From contig NZ_FXAJ01000003.1 of NCBI RefSeq assembly GCF_900177535.1, forward strand, positions 310,001 to 374,000: 64,000 nt of DNA, given 5' to 3'. Under the pieces are notes generated by a model. It made no database searches and had not been told where the DNA came from. It saw only the letters and a list, made by a program, of their open reading frames with translations. Both the position numbers and the translations under genes were made by a program. Position 1 is the first letter of the stretch. Each line of letters opens with the position of its first letter. Positions 35,206 to 44,125 of the stretch are shown here, one piece after another. Origin of the DNA: Priestia filamentosa. GTDB lineage: Bacteria; Bacillota; Bacilli; Bacillales; Bacillaceae_H.

Positions 35206-36108
35206 ATGAACAGTTATCGCCAAAAAAAATTCGAATATGTAACACATAGATATCAAAATAGAGGAAGACTGCTTATTAGTTGTAACGACAAACCAGGGAT
35301 TGTCGCAAAAGTGTCTCAGTGGCTTTTCGAGTGTAAAGCAAACATTGTTGAATCAAATCAATATTCAACAAGTCATACTGATGGTCTTTTTTTTATGAGA
35401 ATAGAGTTTGAATGCCCTGATTTTCAAAAGCGTTACAGCGAACTTAAGAAGTCATTTCATGAAGTTGCTTCATCTTTTGAAATGGACTGGCAGCTACAAT
35501 CAGCTTCAAATCGCAAAAAGACAGCGATCTTTGTTTCTAAAGAAGATCACTGCTTACAGGAACTTCTTTGGAACTACGAGCGAGGAGAGCTTTATACAGA
35601 TATAGCGATGGTTGTTAGTAACCATGAAACAATGCGAGAGTTCGTAGAAAGCAAAGGCATTCCTTTTCACTATATTCCAGTTACAAAAGAAACAAAGCCA
35701 GAAGCAGAAAAAGCACAGCTTGAACTTTTAGAAAGCAACGAAATTGATTTTGTGATTTTAGCTCGCTATATGCAAATTTTATCTTCTGATTTTGTCATAA
35801 GACATCCGAATCGCGTTATGAATATTCATCATTCTTTTTTACCTGCATTCGTTGGAGCAAAACCATATGAACGTGCATATGAGCGCGGTGTAAAGCTTAT
35901 TGGGGCAACGGCTCATTATGTAACAGATGAGCTTGATCAAGGTCCGATTGTTGAGCAAGATATTGAGCGAGTTGACCACCGTGATTCCATAGAAGAACTA
36001 AAAAGAATTGGTCGTTCTGTTGAGAAAAGCGTTTTAGCTCGCGGTGTAAAATGGCATTTAGAAGATCGTATTCTTGTTTATGGAAATAAAACGATCGTTT
36101 TTGATTAA
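35206..36108 (+). CDS. purU: Formyltetrahydrofolate deformylase
   Basis: A 300-residue enzyme hydrolysing 10-formyltetrahydrofolate to formate and tetrahydrofolate, balancing the one-carbon pool. The N-terminal ACT domain is in RGRLLISCNDKPGIVAKVSQ (18-40). The formyltransferase domain has the catalytic Asn-His-Asp set in VMNIHHSFLPAFVGAKPY and AHYVTDELDQGPIVEQD. The ATG follows GAGGAAGAAAG. It is directly upstream of thyA and dfrA, so a folate cluster is formed here; that position is unlike B. subtilis, where I recall the homologue (YkkE) elsewhere. Confidence 0.93.
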   Translation: MNSYRQKKFEYVTHRYQNRGRLLISCNDKPGIVAKVSQWLFECKANIVESNQYSTSHTDGLFFMRIEFECPDFQKRYSELKKSFHEVASSFEMDWQLQSASNRKKTAIFVSKEDHCLQELLWNYERGELYTDIAMVVSNHETMREFVESKGIPFHYIPVTKETKPEAEKAQLELLESNEIDFVILARYMQILSSDFVIRHPNRVMNIHHSFLPAFVGAKPYERAYERGVKLIGATAHYVTDELDQGPIVEQDIERVDHRDSIEELKRIGRSVEKSVLARGVKWHLEDRILVYGNKTIVFD

Positions 36109-36140
36109 TGATAAGAAGTAAGTGAGAGGAAGGGATCAAA

Positions 36141-36935
36141 GTGAAACAATATTTAGATTTATGTCAACACATTTTAAACAACGGTACGAAAAAAGAGGAT
36201 CGAACAGGAACGGGAACAATCAGTACGTTCGGTTATCAAATGCGCTTTGATCTTAAAGAAGGTTTTCCACTTGTAACAACAAAAAAGCTTCATGTAAAGT
36301 CTATTATTCATGAGCTTCTTTGGTTTTTAGCAGGAGACACAAATGTTGCCTATTTGCAGGAGAACGGAGTAAGAATCTGGAATGAATGGGCAGATGAAAA
36401 AGGGGAGCTTGGTCCTGTATATGGACATCAATGGCGCTCATGGCCGACATCAAACGGAGAAAGCATTGACCAGATTTCAAATCTCATAAAACAGATTAAA
36501 GAAACACCAGATTCACGTCGTCTTATCGTAAGCGCCTGGAACGTAGCTGATATCGAGAATATGGCGCTTCCTCCATGTCACTGCCTGTTTCAGTTTTATG
36601 TAGCAGATGGTAAACTATCTTGCCAGCTTTATCAGCGTTCTGCTGACGTGTTCTTAGGTGTCCCGTTTAATATTGCGTCATATGCTCTTTTAACAATGAT
36701 GATTGCCCAGGCGTGTGATCTAGAAATAGGAGAATTTATTCATACGCTCGGTGATGCACACATTTATACAAATCACATTGAACAAGTAAAGCTGCAACTT
36801 ACACGTGAAGAGCGTTCGCTGCCAAAAATGAAAATTAATAAAGACGTTAAGAACATCTTTGATTTTACGTATGACGATTTTGAGCTTGTTGGATATGATC
36901 CACATCCGCATATAAAAGGAGCTGTTAGCGTATGA
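36141..36935 (+). CDS. thyA: Thymidylate synthase ThyA type
   Basis: A 264-residue folate-dependent enzyme converting dUMP to dTMP. The nucleophile is Cys146 in [12 protein letters not shown], the dUMP phosphate ligands include Arg21 (EDRTGTGT), and the C terminus is [10 protein letters not shown]. The length is that of the short E. coli-type ThyA (ThyB in B. subtilis). The ATG follows AGAGGAAGGGATCAAA. It overlaps dfrA by four bases (ATGA), coupling dTMP synthesis with recycling of the dihydrofolate it produces. Confidence 0.96.
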   Translation: MKQYLDLCQHILNNGTKKEDRTGTGTISTFGYQMRFDLKEGFPLVTTKKLHVKSIIHELLWFLAGDTNVAYLQENGVRIWNEWADEKGELGPVYGHQWRSWPTSNGESIDQISNLIKQIKETPDSRRLIVSAWNVADIENMALPPCHCLFQFYVADGKLSCQLYQRSADVFLGVPFNIASYALLTMMIAQACDLEIGEFIHTLGDAHIYTNHIEQVKLQLTREERSLPKMKINKDVKNIFDFTYDDFELVGYDPHPHIKGAVSV

Positions 36936-37417
36936 TTTCTTTCATCGTTGCAATGGATGACAATAATCTGATTGGAAAAGATAATGCTTTACCATGGCAT
37001 CTTCCTGCTGACCTTGCTTATTTTAAAAAGGTGACAACAAATCATACAATTGTAATGGGAAGAAAAACATATGAGTCGATTGGTAGACCTCTTCCAAAAC
37101 GGAAGAACGTTGTGTTAACGCACAGTACATCATTCCAAGAAGAAGGTGTAACGGTTATTCATTCATTGGACGAGCTGAAAGAAATGGCAAACCATTCGAA
37201 TGAGGAGCTGTTTATTATCGGAGGAGCTCGTCTTTATGAACAGCTACTGCCTGTTGCAGATCGTTTGTATGTTACCCACATTCGTGCTACGTTTGATGGA
37301 GATACACATTTTCCTGTATTTTCAAAAGAAGAATGGAAGATAATAGATTCTAAAGAGCATAAAAAAGATGAAAAAAATGCTTATGATTATGAATTTGTTG
37401 TCTATGAACGAAGCTAG
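36932..37417 (+). CDS. dfrA: Dihydrofolate reductase
   Basis: A 161-residue reductase of dihydrofolate to tetrahydrofolate. The N-terminal [27 protein letters not shown] (in parts) carries the Trp and the acidic Asp of the active site; NADPH-binding segments are [15 protein letters not shown] and [12 protein letters not shown]. The start codon overlaps the thyA stop, as in B. subtilis thyB-dfrA. Cytoplasmic. The next gene follows after 67 bases without a terminator. Confidence 0.95.
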   Translation: MISFIVAMDDNNLIGKDNALPWHLPADLAYFKKVTTNHTIVMGRKTYESIGRPLPKRKNVVLTHSTSFQEEGVTVIHSLDELKEMANHSNEELFIIGGARLYEQLLPVADRLYVTHIRATFDGDTHFPVFSKEEWKIIDSKEHKKDEKNAYDYEFVVYERS

Positions 37418-37484
37418 CATTACACTTCTCGGATGAAAATAGGACGAGAAAGAGGGAAAACCAGCTTTTAAAGGGGGTTCCAAC

Positions 37485-38228
37485 ATGATTCGTACAATTT
37501 ATATTGGTGGTTATTCACTTTCTTCTCTTTTTTTTAGTTTATCTGAGCTAAATCGTGTTCGAAATCTTCCACCTTTAATGTCGCCTGCAAAACGGGACAA
37601 GGAAGTGCATGATAAACCAAAAAAATGGGGACGTAGAGTTATTGAATTAACTGGATCCAAAGTAGAAGTAAACAAAAAAGAGAGGCTGTTGGATGAGCCT
37701 GTATTATTTGTTAGTAACTATCAAGGCCCATACGATATTCCAGCTCTTTTAGGCTATATTCAAAAGCCTTTTGGTTTCTTCTCAAAGCAAAAGTTTGAAA
37801 ACTATCCGCTATGGAATCAATGGATGAACTCTATGCATTGCGTCCTTATGGATCGCAATGATAGTGCAAGAATGAAAGAAGCTTATCGCACAGGAATTCA
37901 TTTATTAACACAAGGTCATTCACTGCTTGTATTTGCTGAACATAAAGAAAAAGGTTCCAAGGATTTGCATCATCTTAACGGAGAAGACCTTTCAATGGCA
38001 GTAGAAGCTGGGGTGCCCATTGTGCCAGTTTCTATTGATGGAACGAAAGAAATTGATGAGCAAGGAACATTTCGCATTCGTCCGAGTACGCTGTCTGTTC
38101 ATATTGGTTCCCCAATAAGGGAGCATTTAGATGATACTATCACAAAACCGCAGTTGATTAAAAAAGTAGAAGAAGCCCTTCAAGGTGGCCTTCTAAAAGA
38201 GGACGCAGAAAAAGAGGATCAATCATGA
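37485..38228 (+). CDS. ypkP: PlsC-family acyltransferase-like protein YpkP with altered catalytic motif
   Basis: A 247-residue protein of the lysophosphatidate acyltransferase fold, orthologous by position to YpkP downstream of dfrA. The usual NHxxxxD motif reads N78-Y79-Q-G-P-Y-D84, so the catalytic His is Tyr here, and the EGTRS-like motif reads VFAEHKEKGS. A single N-terminal hydrophobic segment may anchor it. If the Tyr is real, acyl transfer activity is doubtful and a binding role is possible. The ATG follows AAAGGGGGTTCCAAC. The terminator overlaps its stop codon. Confidence 0.75.
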   Translation: MIRTIYIGGYSLSSLFFSLSELNRVRNLPPLMSPAKRDKEVHDKPKKWGRRVIELTGSKVEVNKKERLLDEPVLFVSNYQGPYDIPALLGYIQKPFGFFSKQKFENYPLWNQWMNSMHCVLMDRNDSARMKEAYRTGIHLLTQGHSLLVFAEHKEKGSKDLHHLNGEDLSMAVEAGVPIVPVSIDGTKEIDEQGTFRIRPSTLSVHIGSPIREHLDDTITKPQLIKKVEEALQGGLLKEDAEKEDQS

Positions 38229-38243
38229 TCCTCTTTTTTTTAT
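38211..38243 (+). terminator. Terminator of the thyA-dfrA-ypkP unit
   Basis: AAAGAGGATCA pairs perfectly with TGATCCTCTTT around ATCA, followed by a T run; it includes the ypkP stop. Confidence 0.92.
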
Positions 38244-38495
38244 TGCAAATGCGTCTCTTCTTCGTATTTATCAAGCTCTTTCATCATATGATGAAAAGAA
38301 TCTGAGTCTACAAAATCATCTTCATGCTAATGAACTGAAACCTAAGCTATAAGCTGGACTATTAAAAACTTCTCCGCTTGTATCTTCTTTTCGAACCATA
38401 TAACAATCATTTTCATCATCAAGCGTTCCTAAACAAGGGATCGCACTTTCTTTATTTTTAGGGTGAATTCCATCTGCAATCTCCTTCTCACTTTT
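38240..38495 (-). pseudogene. Frameshifted remnant of an unidentified small protein gene
   Basis: On the minus strand one frame gives a well-formed segment (KNKESAIPCLGTLDDENDCY, then GEVFNSPAYSLGF) ending at a TGA, and the adjacent frame continues EDDFVDSDSFHHMMKELDKY to TAA at 38240-38242. Both halves look like real protein, acidic and soluble, joined by a frameshift near 38330. The frame lacks a start codon after the stop at 38496-38498. The parent family is not recognised. The rest of 38229-38668 holds only the ilvA promoter region. Confidence 0.5.
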
Positions 38496-38559
38496 CTATT
38501 AAAAAGGGAGTTCTTCCTTAATATAAGAAGTTTTAATAGGATTATCTGTTAGTTTATGT

Positions 38560-38574
38560 AATTTTCATATAGTG
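38560..38574. promoter_or_regulatory. Weak CodY-like box upstream of ilvA
   Basis: AATTTTCATATAGTG keeps the left half of AATTTTCWGAAAATT, with four mismatches. Possible amino-acid control, not compelling. Confidence 0.25.
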
Positions 38575-38599
38575 AAATGATGAAATTTATAAAATATAG

Positions 38600-38628
38600 T
38601 GATTTTTCTTAATTTTTTGTGCTATAAT
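38600..38628 (+). promoter_or_regulatory. Promoter of ilvA
   Basis: TATAAT at 38623-38628 is preceded by TG one base upstream, an extended -10; the -35 (TGATTT at 38600) is weak. It lies 41 bases before the ilvA start. Confidence 0.55.
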
Positions 38629-38668
38629 GTACAAATTAAAAAGGGAATGAAAAGGAAGGAAGTTGATT

Positions 38669-39937
38669 ATGAGCCAGCAAGTAGAAACAAAGAAAAACAT
38701 TCATCTTGAGGATGTGTTGATCGCTCATCAAACAATTAAAGATGTTGTGGAACATACGCCTCTTCAAAAAAGTGATCTTTTATCAGAGCGCTATGAATGT
38801 GAAGTTTATTTAAAAAGAGAAGATTTACAAAACGTCCGTTCCTTTAAAATTCGCGGAGCTTATAATAAAATCAAAAAGCTATCAAAAAAAGAACGAGAAA
38901 ACGGCATTGTTTGTGCAAGCGCAGGAAACCATGCGCAAGGAGTTGCATATGCCTGTCAACATTTAAAAATCGACGGAAAGATTTTTATGCCTGCCACAAC
39001 TCCTAAACAAAAGATTAATCGGGTTACATTTTTAGGAAAAGAATTTGTAGAAGTTGTCTTAACGGGCGACACATTTGATGATGCTTATGCTAAAGCGGCA
39101 GAGTGTGGTGTAGAAGAAGGAAGAACGTTCATTCATCCGTTTGATGATCCTGATGTCATTGCAGGACAAGGAACAGTTGCAGTTGAAATGCTAAATGATA
39201 CAGAGAAAGATTTTGATTACGTTTTTGCAAGCATTGGTGGAGGAGGGCTTATCTCAGGAATCGGTACCTACATTAAAAGCGTTTCTCCTCAAACACGAAT
39301 TGTCGGTGTAGAACCTGCAGGGGCTCCTTCAATGCATGAAGCTCTAAAAAAAGGAAGTGTTCAAACGCTTCAGCATATTGACGGATTCGTAGACGGAGCA
39401 GCAGTAAAAACGGTAGGCTGTTTGCCATTTCATATCTGTCAGCAAGTTATTGATGACATTGTAGTTGTGCCAGAGGGAAAAGTTTGTACAACAATTCTAT
39501 CTCTTTACAATGAAAATGCTATTGTAGCAGAGCCTGCAGGAGCGCTCTCAATCGCAGCTCTTGATGCGTATAAAGATCAAATTAAAGGAAAAACCATTGT
39601 TTGTATCGTAAGTGGCGGGAACAACGATATTGGACGCATGCAGGAAATTAAGGAACGTTCAAAGCTTTACGAAGGACTTCAACACTATTTTATTGTAAAT
39701 TTTCCACAGCGTGCAGGGGCCCTTCGAGAATTCCTTGATGAAGTATTAGGGCCAACAGACGATATTACAAGATTTGAATATACGAAAAAAAATAACCGTG
39801 AAAGCGGACCAGCGTTTGTGGGGATTGAAGTGAAGCATAAAGAAGACTATTTTCCTCTTATTGAACGTATGAATCAAAAAGCTTTTCCATTTACAGAGAT
39901 TAATAAAGATAGTCAGCTTTTCCATCTATTTGTCTAA
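38669..39937 (+). CDS. ilvA: Threonine dehydratase (biosynthetic)
   Basis: A 422-residue PLP enzyme deaminating threonine to 2-oxobutanoate, entry to isoleucine. The PLP lysine is Lys60 in VRSFKIRGAYNKI; the phosphate-cradling loop is SIGGGGLISGIG and the C-terminal part contains one ACT-like regulatory domain (about 335-420, starting YFIVNFPQRAGALREF). The ATG at 38669 has GGAAG 6 bases upstream; a TTG two codons earlier is the alternative. It works with ilvD, 6 kb away, in the same pathway. Monocistronic. Confidence 0.94.
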   Translation: MSQQVETKKNIHLEDVLIAHQTIKDVVEHTPLQKSDLLSERYECEVYLKREDLQNVRSFKIRGAYNKIKKLSKKERENGIVCASAGNHAQGVAYACQHLKIDGKIFMPATTPKQKINRVTFLGKEFVEVVLTGDTFDDAYAKAAECGVEEGRTFIHPFDDPDVIAGQGTVAVEMLNDTEKDFDYVFASIGGGGLISGIGTYIKSVSPQTRIVGVEPAGAPSMHEALKKGSVQTLQHIDGFVDGAAVKTVGCLPFHICQQVIDDIVVVPEGKVCTTILSLYNENAIVAEPAGALSIAALDAYKDQIKGKTIVCIVSGGNNDIGRMQEIKERSKLYEGLQHYFIVNFPQRAGALREFLDEVLGPTDDITRFEYTKKNNRESGPAFVGIEVKHKEDYFPLIERMNQKAFPFTEINKDSQLFHLFV

Positions 39938-40030
39938 AAAAAAATTAATGAAGCGTCATAATATGACATGATTTTACGTTAAAGGGAAGTTATAATAGAG
40001 AAAAACGGGTGAAAAAGAGGGCTGATCTGC

Positions 40031-40282
40031 TTGTTATTTAAAAGTTTGGAATTTAAGCTTGCAAATGGACAAAAAGTAAAGGTTATTGAAATTCCGGTTG
40101 TGCCACATCATCATCCACTTTCGTTTATGATTTCGGTTCATTTTGAATCATTCGTCAAAATGATTGAAAGAAAAGAAATCCGAAAAGAACTCTATTCATT
40201 TAAGGAATATATGAAAAAACATTGTAAATGGACAACATATGAGCAAATCTTTTTAACAGTTCCTTTAAAACATAATGCTTAA
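40031..40282 (+). CDS. ypmP: Small conserved protein, YpmP-like
   Basis: An 83-residue soluble protein (begins LFKSLEFKLANGQKVKV, ends FLTVPLKHNA). Its size and its position between ilvA and ypmQ-ypmR-ypmS fit B. subtilis YpmP, of unknown function. The start is TTG, with GAGGG about 10 bases upstream. A strong terminator follows its stop. Confidence 0.65.
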   Translation: MLFKSLEFKLANGQKVKVIEIPVVPHHHPLSFMISVHFESFVKMIERKEIRKELYSFKEYMKKHCKWTTYEQIFLTVPLKHNA

Positions 40283-40322
40283 AAAAAGAAGAACGGGCTA
40301 CAATGACCGTTCTTCTTTTTTT
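40281..40322 (+). terminator. Terminator of the ypmP-like gene
   Basis: AAAGAAGAACGG pairs with CCGTTCTTCTTT and is followed by a T run. Confidence 0.9.
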
Positions 40323-40367
40323 CTAAAATATGAAAACGTTTTTTAATATTTTTAGGAGGGATTGGAG

Positions 40368-40973
40368 ATGAAAAGAAAAAGCTTTTTATGGTTAGTATGC
40401 TCTCTTTTTTTATTGACAGCATGTGGAGAGAAGAAAGAAGAAAGTAAGGCAGAAACAAAAGAAGAACAGCAATTATCAGACCCAATTGCTGATTTTACAT
40501 ACGAAAACCAAAATGGTGAACCATTTTCATCACAAAGCTTAGATGGAAAAGTGTGGATAGCGAACTTTATCTTTACAAGCTGTACAACTGTCTGTCCGCC
40601 AATGACGTCTCATATGGCAAAACTTCAAGAGAAAGCAAAAGAGCAAGGAGCAGATGTGGAATTTGTCTCTTTCACAGTTGATCCAACTGTTGATAGCAGT
40701 GAGAAACTGAAAGAATTTAGTGAAGGATTTGAGGCAAATAGCGATAATTGGCAATTTCTCACAGGGTATTCTCAAGAAGAGATTGAAACATTCGCAAGAG
40801 AGAATTTTTATATGAATGTTCAAAAGCCGAGTTCAGGAGATCAAGTGATTCATGGAACAACATTTTTTCTTTTAAATCAAAAAGGTCAAATTGTAAAGGA
40901 CTATGATGGGGTGTCTAATGTTCCTTATGAGGATATTATTCATGAAGCAAAGGAATTAGAAGAAACGTCCTGA
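40368..40973 (+). CDS. ypmQ: SCO1/SenC-family copper-related lipoprotein YpmQ
   Basis: A 201-residue lipoprotein; the lipobox LLTAC gives Cys19 as the lipidated residue. The mature thioredoxin-like domain carries the copper and redox motif C72-TTV-C76-P and the distal His162 (QVIHGTTFFL). SCO proteins help assemble the CuA centre of cytochrome c oxidase on the outer membrane face. The ATG at 40368 lies 9 bases after AGGAGGG; a TTG two codons earlier is possible. It corresponds to YpmQ by position. A terminator follows. Confidence 0.9.
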   Translation: MKRKSFLWLVCSLFLLTACGEKKEESKAETKEEQQLSDPIADFTYENQNGEPFSSQSLDGKVWIANFIFTSCTTVCPPMTSHMAKLQEKAKEQGADVEFVSFTVDPTVDSSEKLKEFSEGFEANSDNWQFLTGYSQEEIETFARENFYMNVQKPSSGDQVIHGTTFFLLNQKGQIVKDYDGVSNVPYEDIIHEAKELEETS

Positions 40974-40975
40974 TA

Positions 40976-41023
40976 AAACCAACCGACCCCTTTAGTAGGG
41001 GGAAGATAGGTTGGTTTTTTTTT
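40976..41023 (+). terminator. Terminator of ypmQ
   Basis: ACCAACC with GACCCC pairs with GGGGG and GGTTGGT, followed by nine T. Confidence 0.85.
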
Positions 41024-41097
41024 GTATGATTTTTTAGTTTTAAAGAATATGATATGATAATACATTAGAGACATCTAGTAACAGGGGTGAACATAGG

Positions 41098-41919
41098 ATG
41101 AAAAAAATAGGTCTTATTTTTCTTATTCTCTTTTTGTCAGCTTGTTCTGCTTCACCTCCAACTCAAAATGAGGAAGAGTCCAAAGAAGTGTCAACAAAAC
41201 AAGGAAAAGATATATTTCCTGCAAATGTGAACATGGTTGCAATTGGTGATTCCTTAACAAAAGGAGTTGGCGATTCAACGAAGGAAGAAGGCTATGTAAC
41301 ACGCGTTGCTTCAGAAATTGAAAAACAGCCTTCTGTTGGAAAAGTAAAAGTGAGCAACTTTGGGAAAACAGGAAATCGTACAGATCAGCTTCTTAAAAGG
41401 TTAGATTATGAAAATATCAAATCAAGCCTTGAAGATGCGGACATTATCTTTGTCACAATTGGTGGCAATGATATGATGAAAGTTATGCGAGATCATTATG
41501 ATAATATTACGTTCAAAACGTATAAAAAAGAGCAGAGAAAGTATGAAAAAAGACTACAAAAAGTAATGAAAAAGATGCGCAGTATTAACGAGGATGCTCC
41601 AATTTACCTTATTGGATTTTACAATCCGTTTTTAAATACGCTTAGTGATTTAAAAGAGATCGATACTGTTGTAGCAGAATGGAATAGTTCAAGTGAACGA
41701 ATGGCATCTCAATACGAAGGGATAACATATATTGAAGTTGCTGATATTTTCACAAGTACAAATGAAAACTTATTATCAAATGACTATTTTCATCCAAACA
41801 CAAAAGGGTATAAATTAATTGCAGACAGAATTAGCGAGCGCGTTTTTCTTGAAAACATAGATGATGAAAAACTGGTGTTCGCCAATCCAACATATAGAGG
41901 AGAGGACAAAGCAGGATGA
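41098..41919 (+). CDS. ypmR: SGNH/GDSL-family lipoprotein hydrolase YpmR
   Basis: A 273-residue esterase or lipase of the SGNH group, exported and lipid-anchored (lipobox LFLSAC, Cys16). Block I is G50-D51-S52 in VAIGDSLTKGVGD, the oxyanion Asn is in TIGGNDMMK, and the Asp-x-x-His element is in YFHPNTKGYKLIA. The natural substrate is unknown. The ATG follows AGGGGTGAACATAGG. Its stop overlaps the ypmS start by four bases, so the two are co-translated, as in B. subtilis. Confidence 0.9.
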   Translation: MKKIGLIFLILFLSACSASPPTQNEEESKEVSTKQGKDIFPANVNMVAIGDSLTKGVGDSTKEEGYVTRVASEIEKQPSVGKVKVSNFGKTGNRTDQLLKRLDYENIKSSLEDADIIFVTIGGNDMMKVMRDHYDNITFKTYKKEQRKYEKRLQKVMKKMRSINEDAPIYLIGFYNPFLNTLSDLKEIDTVVAEWNSSSERMASQYEGITYIEVADIFTSTNENLLSNDYFHPNTKGYKLIADRISERVFLENIDDEKLVFANPTYRGEDKAG

Positions 41920-42491
41920 AAAAATGGAAGACGCTTTTCTTTAGTTTACTTTGCTTAAATATTATTTTAGTTCTAGTTGCTGTAGTAGCTATTTTTCAGC
42001 CAATTGAACAGCGACAGGCTCCTTCAAAAGAAGAGATAAACGGTATAGAGCTCGGAGTTGTAGGAGATAAGAAAAACTTGAACGCGCTTATTGATAAGTA
42101 TTTGAAACAAGAGTTTGCTAGTGATGCGTTAGCATATAATGTTGTTTTAAATGATGAAGTTGAAGTGTATGGAAAAATCGTCGCTTTTGGCCGTGACGTT
42201 GATATTAAAATGACATTTGCACCTATTGTCCAGAAAAACGGTAACCTTGTTCTTGAACAAACAGGTCTTTCCGTCGGGGCGTTACCATTACCAGTTGAGA
42301 CAGTCTTGAAGTATGTGAATAATCATTTCCCAATGCCTGAGTGGGTAAGTATTAATCCGAAAAAAGAATCTATTTATGTTGCTCTAAATCAAATGGAGCT
42401 TGAAAATGGTTTCCGAGTAAAAGCTGAGAAATTCGACTTAAAAAATGACGAAATATCAATTAAACTTATTGATCCAACTGTTCAACCGTAA
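41916..42491 (+). CDS. ypmS: YpmS membrane-anchored protein (DUF2140)
   Basis: A 191-residue protein with one N-terminal membrane segment (about 6-27, FFSLLCLNIILVLVAVVAIF) and an extracytoplasmic domain containing LNALIDKYLKQEF, LEQTGLSVGALPLPVETVLK and WVSINPKKESIYVALNQM, typical of YpmS. It is cotranscribed and overlaps ypmR (ATGA). The function is unknown; membership in the lipid-binding-like DUF2140 family suggests action at the membrane surface. Confidence 0.85.
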   Translation: MKKWKTLFFSLLCLNIILVLVAVVAIFQPIEQRQAPSKEEINGIELGVVGDKKNLNALIDKYLKQEFASDALAYNVVLNDEVEVYGKIVAFGRDVDIKMTFAPIVQKNGNLVLEQTGLSVGALPLPVETVLKYVNNHFPMPEWVSINPKKESIYVALNQMELENGFRVKAEKFDLKNDEISIKLIDPTVQP

Positions 42492-42526
42492 AAAAGAGCC
42501 TTCTAACGAGAAGGCTCTTTTTTATT
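42490..42526. terminator. Terminator between ypmS and the DUF4397 gene
   Basis: AAAAAAGAGCCTTCT pairs perfectly with AGAAGGCTCTTTTTT around AACG; usable from both sides. Confidence 0.92.
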
Positions 42527-42529
42527 GAG

Positions 42530-43273
42530 CTAATCTTGTGTAACTAAAGCTTCAAGAGAAGGATTTCCATTTACAAGTCCAACTCCGTATACCGTATAGG
42601 TGCGGTCTGGACGAAGACGAAGCGGTGGGATTTTTAATAAAACTTCTTTTGTTCCACTTTTTCTCAGCTCAAGGTTCACTTCCATTGGAGTTAATGCTAA
42701 ATAGCTTGTAGCCTCTTTAAAAGATACATTCGGGAAAACAACGTCTCCACGCACTGCTGCAACATCAATGGAAGGAGCGTTTGGAGAAAGATGAATAAAG
42801 CGCAGCTTTGCTTCTCCTTTTGGTACTGTGTCATCATCTTTTATAGCGAGCAGTGATAAATTAGTAGGTTCTCCAGCTGCAATAATTGTATATTGCATAT
42901 CTTTTTGTATTTCTCTTTCTGCACTAAGAAGAGGTCGAGCTGTTTCACCTGCTTTGTACAGATCAATTCTATACCGCCCACCTTCTCTTAGTTCAATATA
43001 ATCTGTTTCTTGCTTAAAGATTAAGTTTGGGATTGTTTTCCGTCCATTAAGGTATACATCAAGGGAAGGAGCACCTGGAGAAGCGTGAAGAATACGGATT
43101 CTTGTTCCTTGTCTATTACGCATATTTGATAATGAATAGGAAAGCTTTGTAGCATATTTAAAATGTTTTTGGTAGTAAGCAATGTGTAAAGAAGGATCTC
43201 TGTATTTATAGTACTGAGCTAATAAATCGTACATAGCCGCTTTTTGAGCATAGTGCTGCTGTTTATTATTCAA
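42530..43273 (-). CDS. DUF4397 domain protein
   Basis: A 247-residue protein with two similar beta-rich units: TRIRILHASPGAPSLDVYLN (about 57-76) and AKLRFIHLSPNAPSIDVAAV (about 154-173), the (V/I)xHxSPxAPxxDV hallmark of DUF4397. The first 55 residues are helical and Tyr/Gln-rich. There is no signal peptide. The function is unknown; homologues are often cell-surface or spore associated. The ATG follows GAGGACAAAGTC. Monocistronic, convergent with ypmS. Confidence 0.8.
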   Translation of the reverse strand: MNNKQQHYAQKAAMYDLLAQYYKYRDPSLHIAYYQKHFKYATKLSYSLSNMRNRQGTRIRILHASPGAPSLDVYLNGRKTIPNLIFKQETDYIELREGGRYRIDLYKAGETARPLLSAEREIQKDMQYTIIAAGEPTNLSLLAIKDDDTVPKGEAKLRFIHLSPNAPSIDVAAVRGDVVFPNVSFKEATSYLALTPMEVNLELRKSGTKEVLLKIPPLRLRPDRTYTVYGVGLVNGNPSLEALVTQD

Positions 43274-43462
43274 GACTTTGTCCTCCTCAAAGCAAAATTT
43301 TTACGTAGCAAGTTTATGCAAGAAAAGAAGGAAAAATGCTACGTATCCTGTTTTTAAAGCTTATTTATGAATAACCTTTAAGGCGATAGGCGCATATAAT
43401 GGTGTACGGAGAACCCGAAAGTAAAAAGATACTCGCTATACTGAAAAGTAAGGAGTGAGAGG

Positions 43463-43615
43463 ATGAAACATTTCTATGTTAAAACGTTTCGCTTCATGTT
43501 AGGAGGCATTATCCTCCTGTCGTGTTTAACATACTTTACGGAAAATGCAGTGGAGAATTCGCCTTCTAAAGCGAAGCACACTATAACGTTTGAGGTGGAG
43601 AACAATGGAGAATAA
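43463..43615 (+). CDS. Small single-pass membrane protein
   Basis: A 50-residue protein with a basic N terminus (MKHFYVKTFRF), one hydrophobic segment (MLGGIILLSCLTYF) and an acidic tail ending FEVENNGE. It has a fine ribosome site (AAGGAGTGAGAGG). It overlaps the next gene by 11 bases, implying coupled translation. A small, possibly secreted or anchored peptide; no family recognised. Confidence 0.65.
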   Translation: MKHFYVKTFRFMLGGIILLSCLTYFTENAVENSPSKAKHTITFEVENNGE

Positions 43616-43922
43616 GAAGAAAGTTTTTACTGCCTACCGTTATATTCTTGTTCTATATACAATTTGTTTTACACTGTTTTTATTAGCTCTTTTGCCTCTT
43701 CTAGCCGGCTATGACGTGAGCGTTGTAAATAGCAACACATCTGCTTTTAAAGGATCACTTGTTGTCACAGAATACGTAAATGGAGAGCATCATTACTTGT
43801 ATGAAATTCCTTATATTGGTTATGTTGTAGGCTATGTAAAAAGTATGATCGTTCCTATTCTTTCTCTTTCCTTGTTTCTCTTTTTTCTTACTCTTTTGTT
43901 CAATGATAAGGAGAAAAAATAG
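43605..43922 (+). CDS. Two-pass membrane protein
   Basis: A 105-residue protein (MENKKKVFTAYRYIL...) with hydrophobic segments at about 15-35 and 75-97 around an extracytoplasmic loop (SVVNSNTSAFKGSLVVTEYV). GAGGTGGAG precedes the ATG at 43605, within the previous small gene, so the two are one unit. It ends with the charged FNDKEKK. No family recognised. Confidence 0.65.
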   Translation: MENKKKVFTAYRYILVLYTICFTLFLLALLPLLAGYDVSVVNSNTSAFKGSLVVTEYVNGEHHYLYEIPYIGYVVGYVKSMIVPILSLSLFLFFLTLLFNDKEKK

Positions 43923-43994
43923 GCAAATGCACAAACTATTTTTATAAGAAAACATAAGCTGTTTTGGTAAATGAAAATGAGGAGGAATAGAGAG

Positions 43995-44123
43995 ATGGAT
44001 GATCCGTATGAAAACTGTGGCTATTACTATCCATATAGCGGGGGCTGTGAAAGCTTTAACTTCGCAACCATTGTAGTACTCTTTATTTTGTTAATCATTA
44101 TTGGAGCGGTTTGTTTCCATTAA
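43995..44123 (+). CDS. YjcZ-like small sporulation-type membrane protein
   Basis: A 42-residue protein with a Cys/Tyr/Gly-rich head (CGYYYPYSGGCESF) and a C-terminal hydrophobic stretch FATIVVLFILLIIIGAV. The latter matches the YjcZ family of tiny sporulation-associated proteins (pattern FALIVVLFILLIIVG). The ribosome site GAGGAGGAATAGAG is strong. It has its own terminator. Confidence 0.75.
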   Translation: MDDPYENCGYYYPYSGGCESFNFATIVVLFILLIIIGAVCFH

Positions 44124-44125
44124 TA

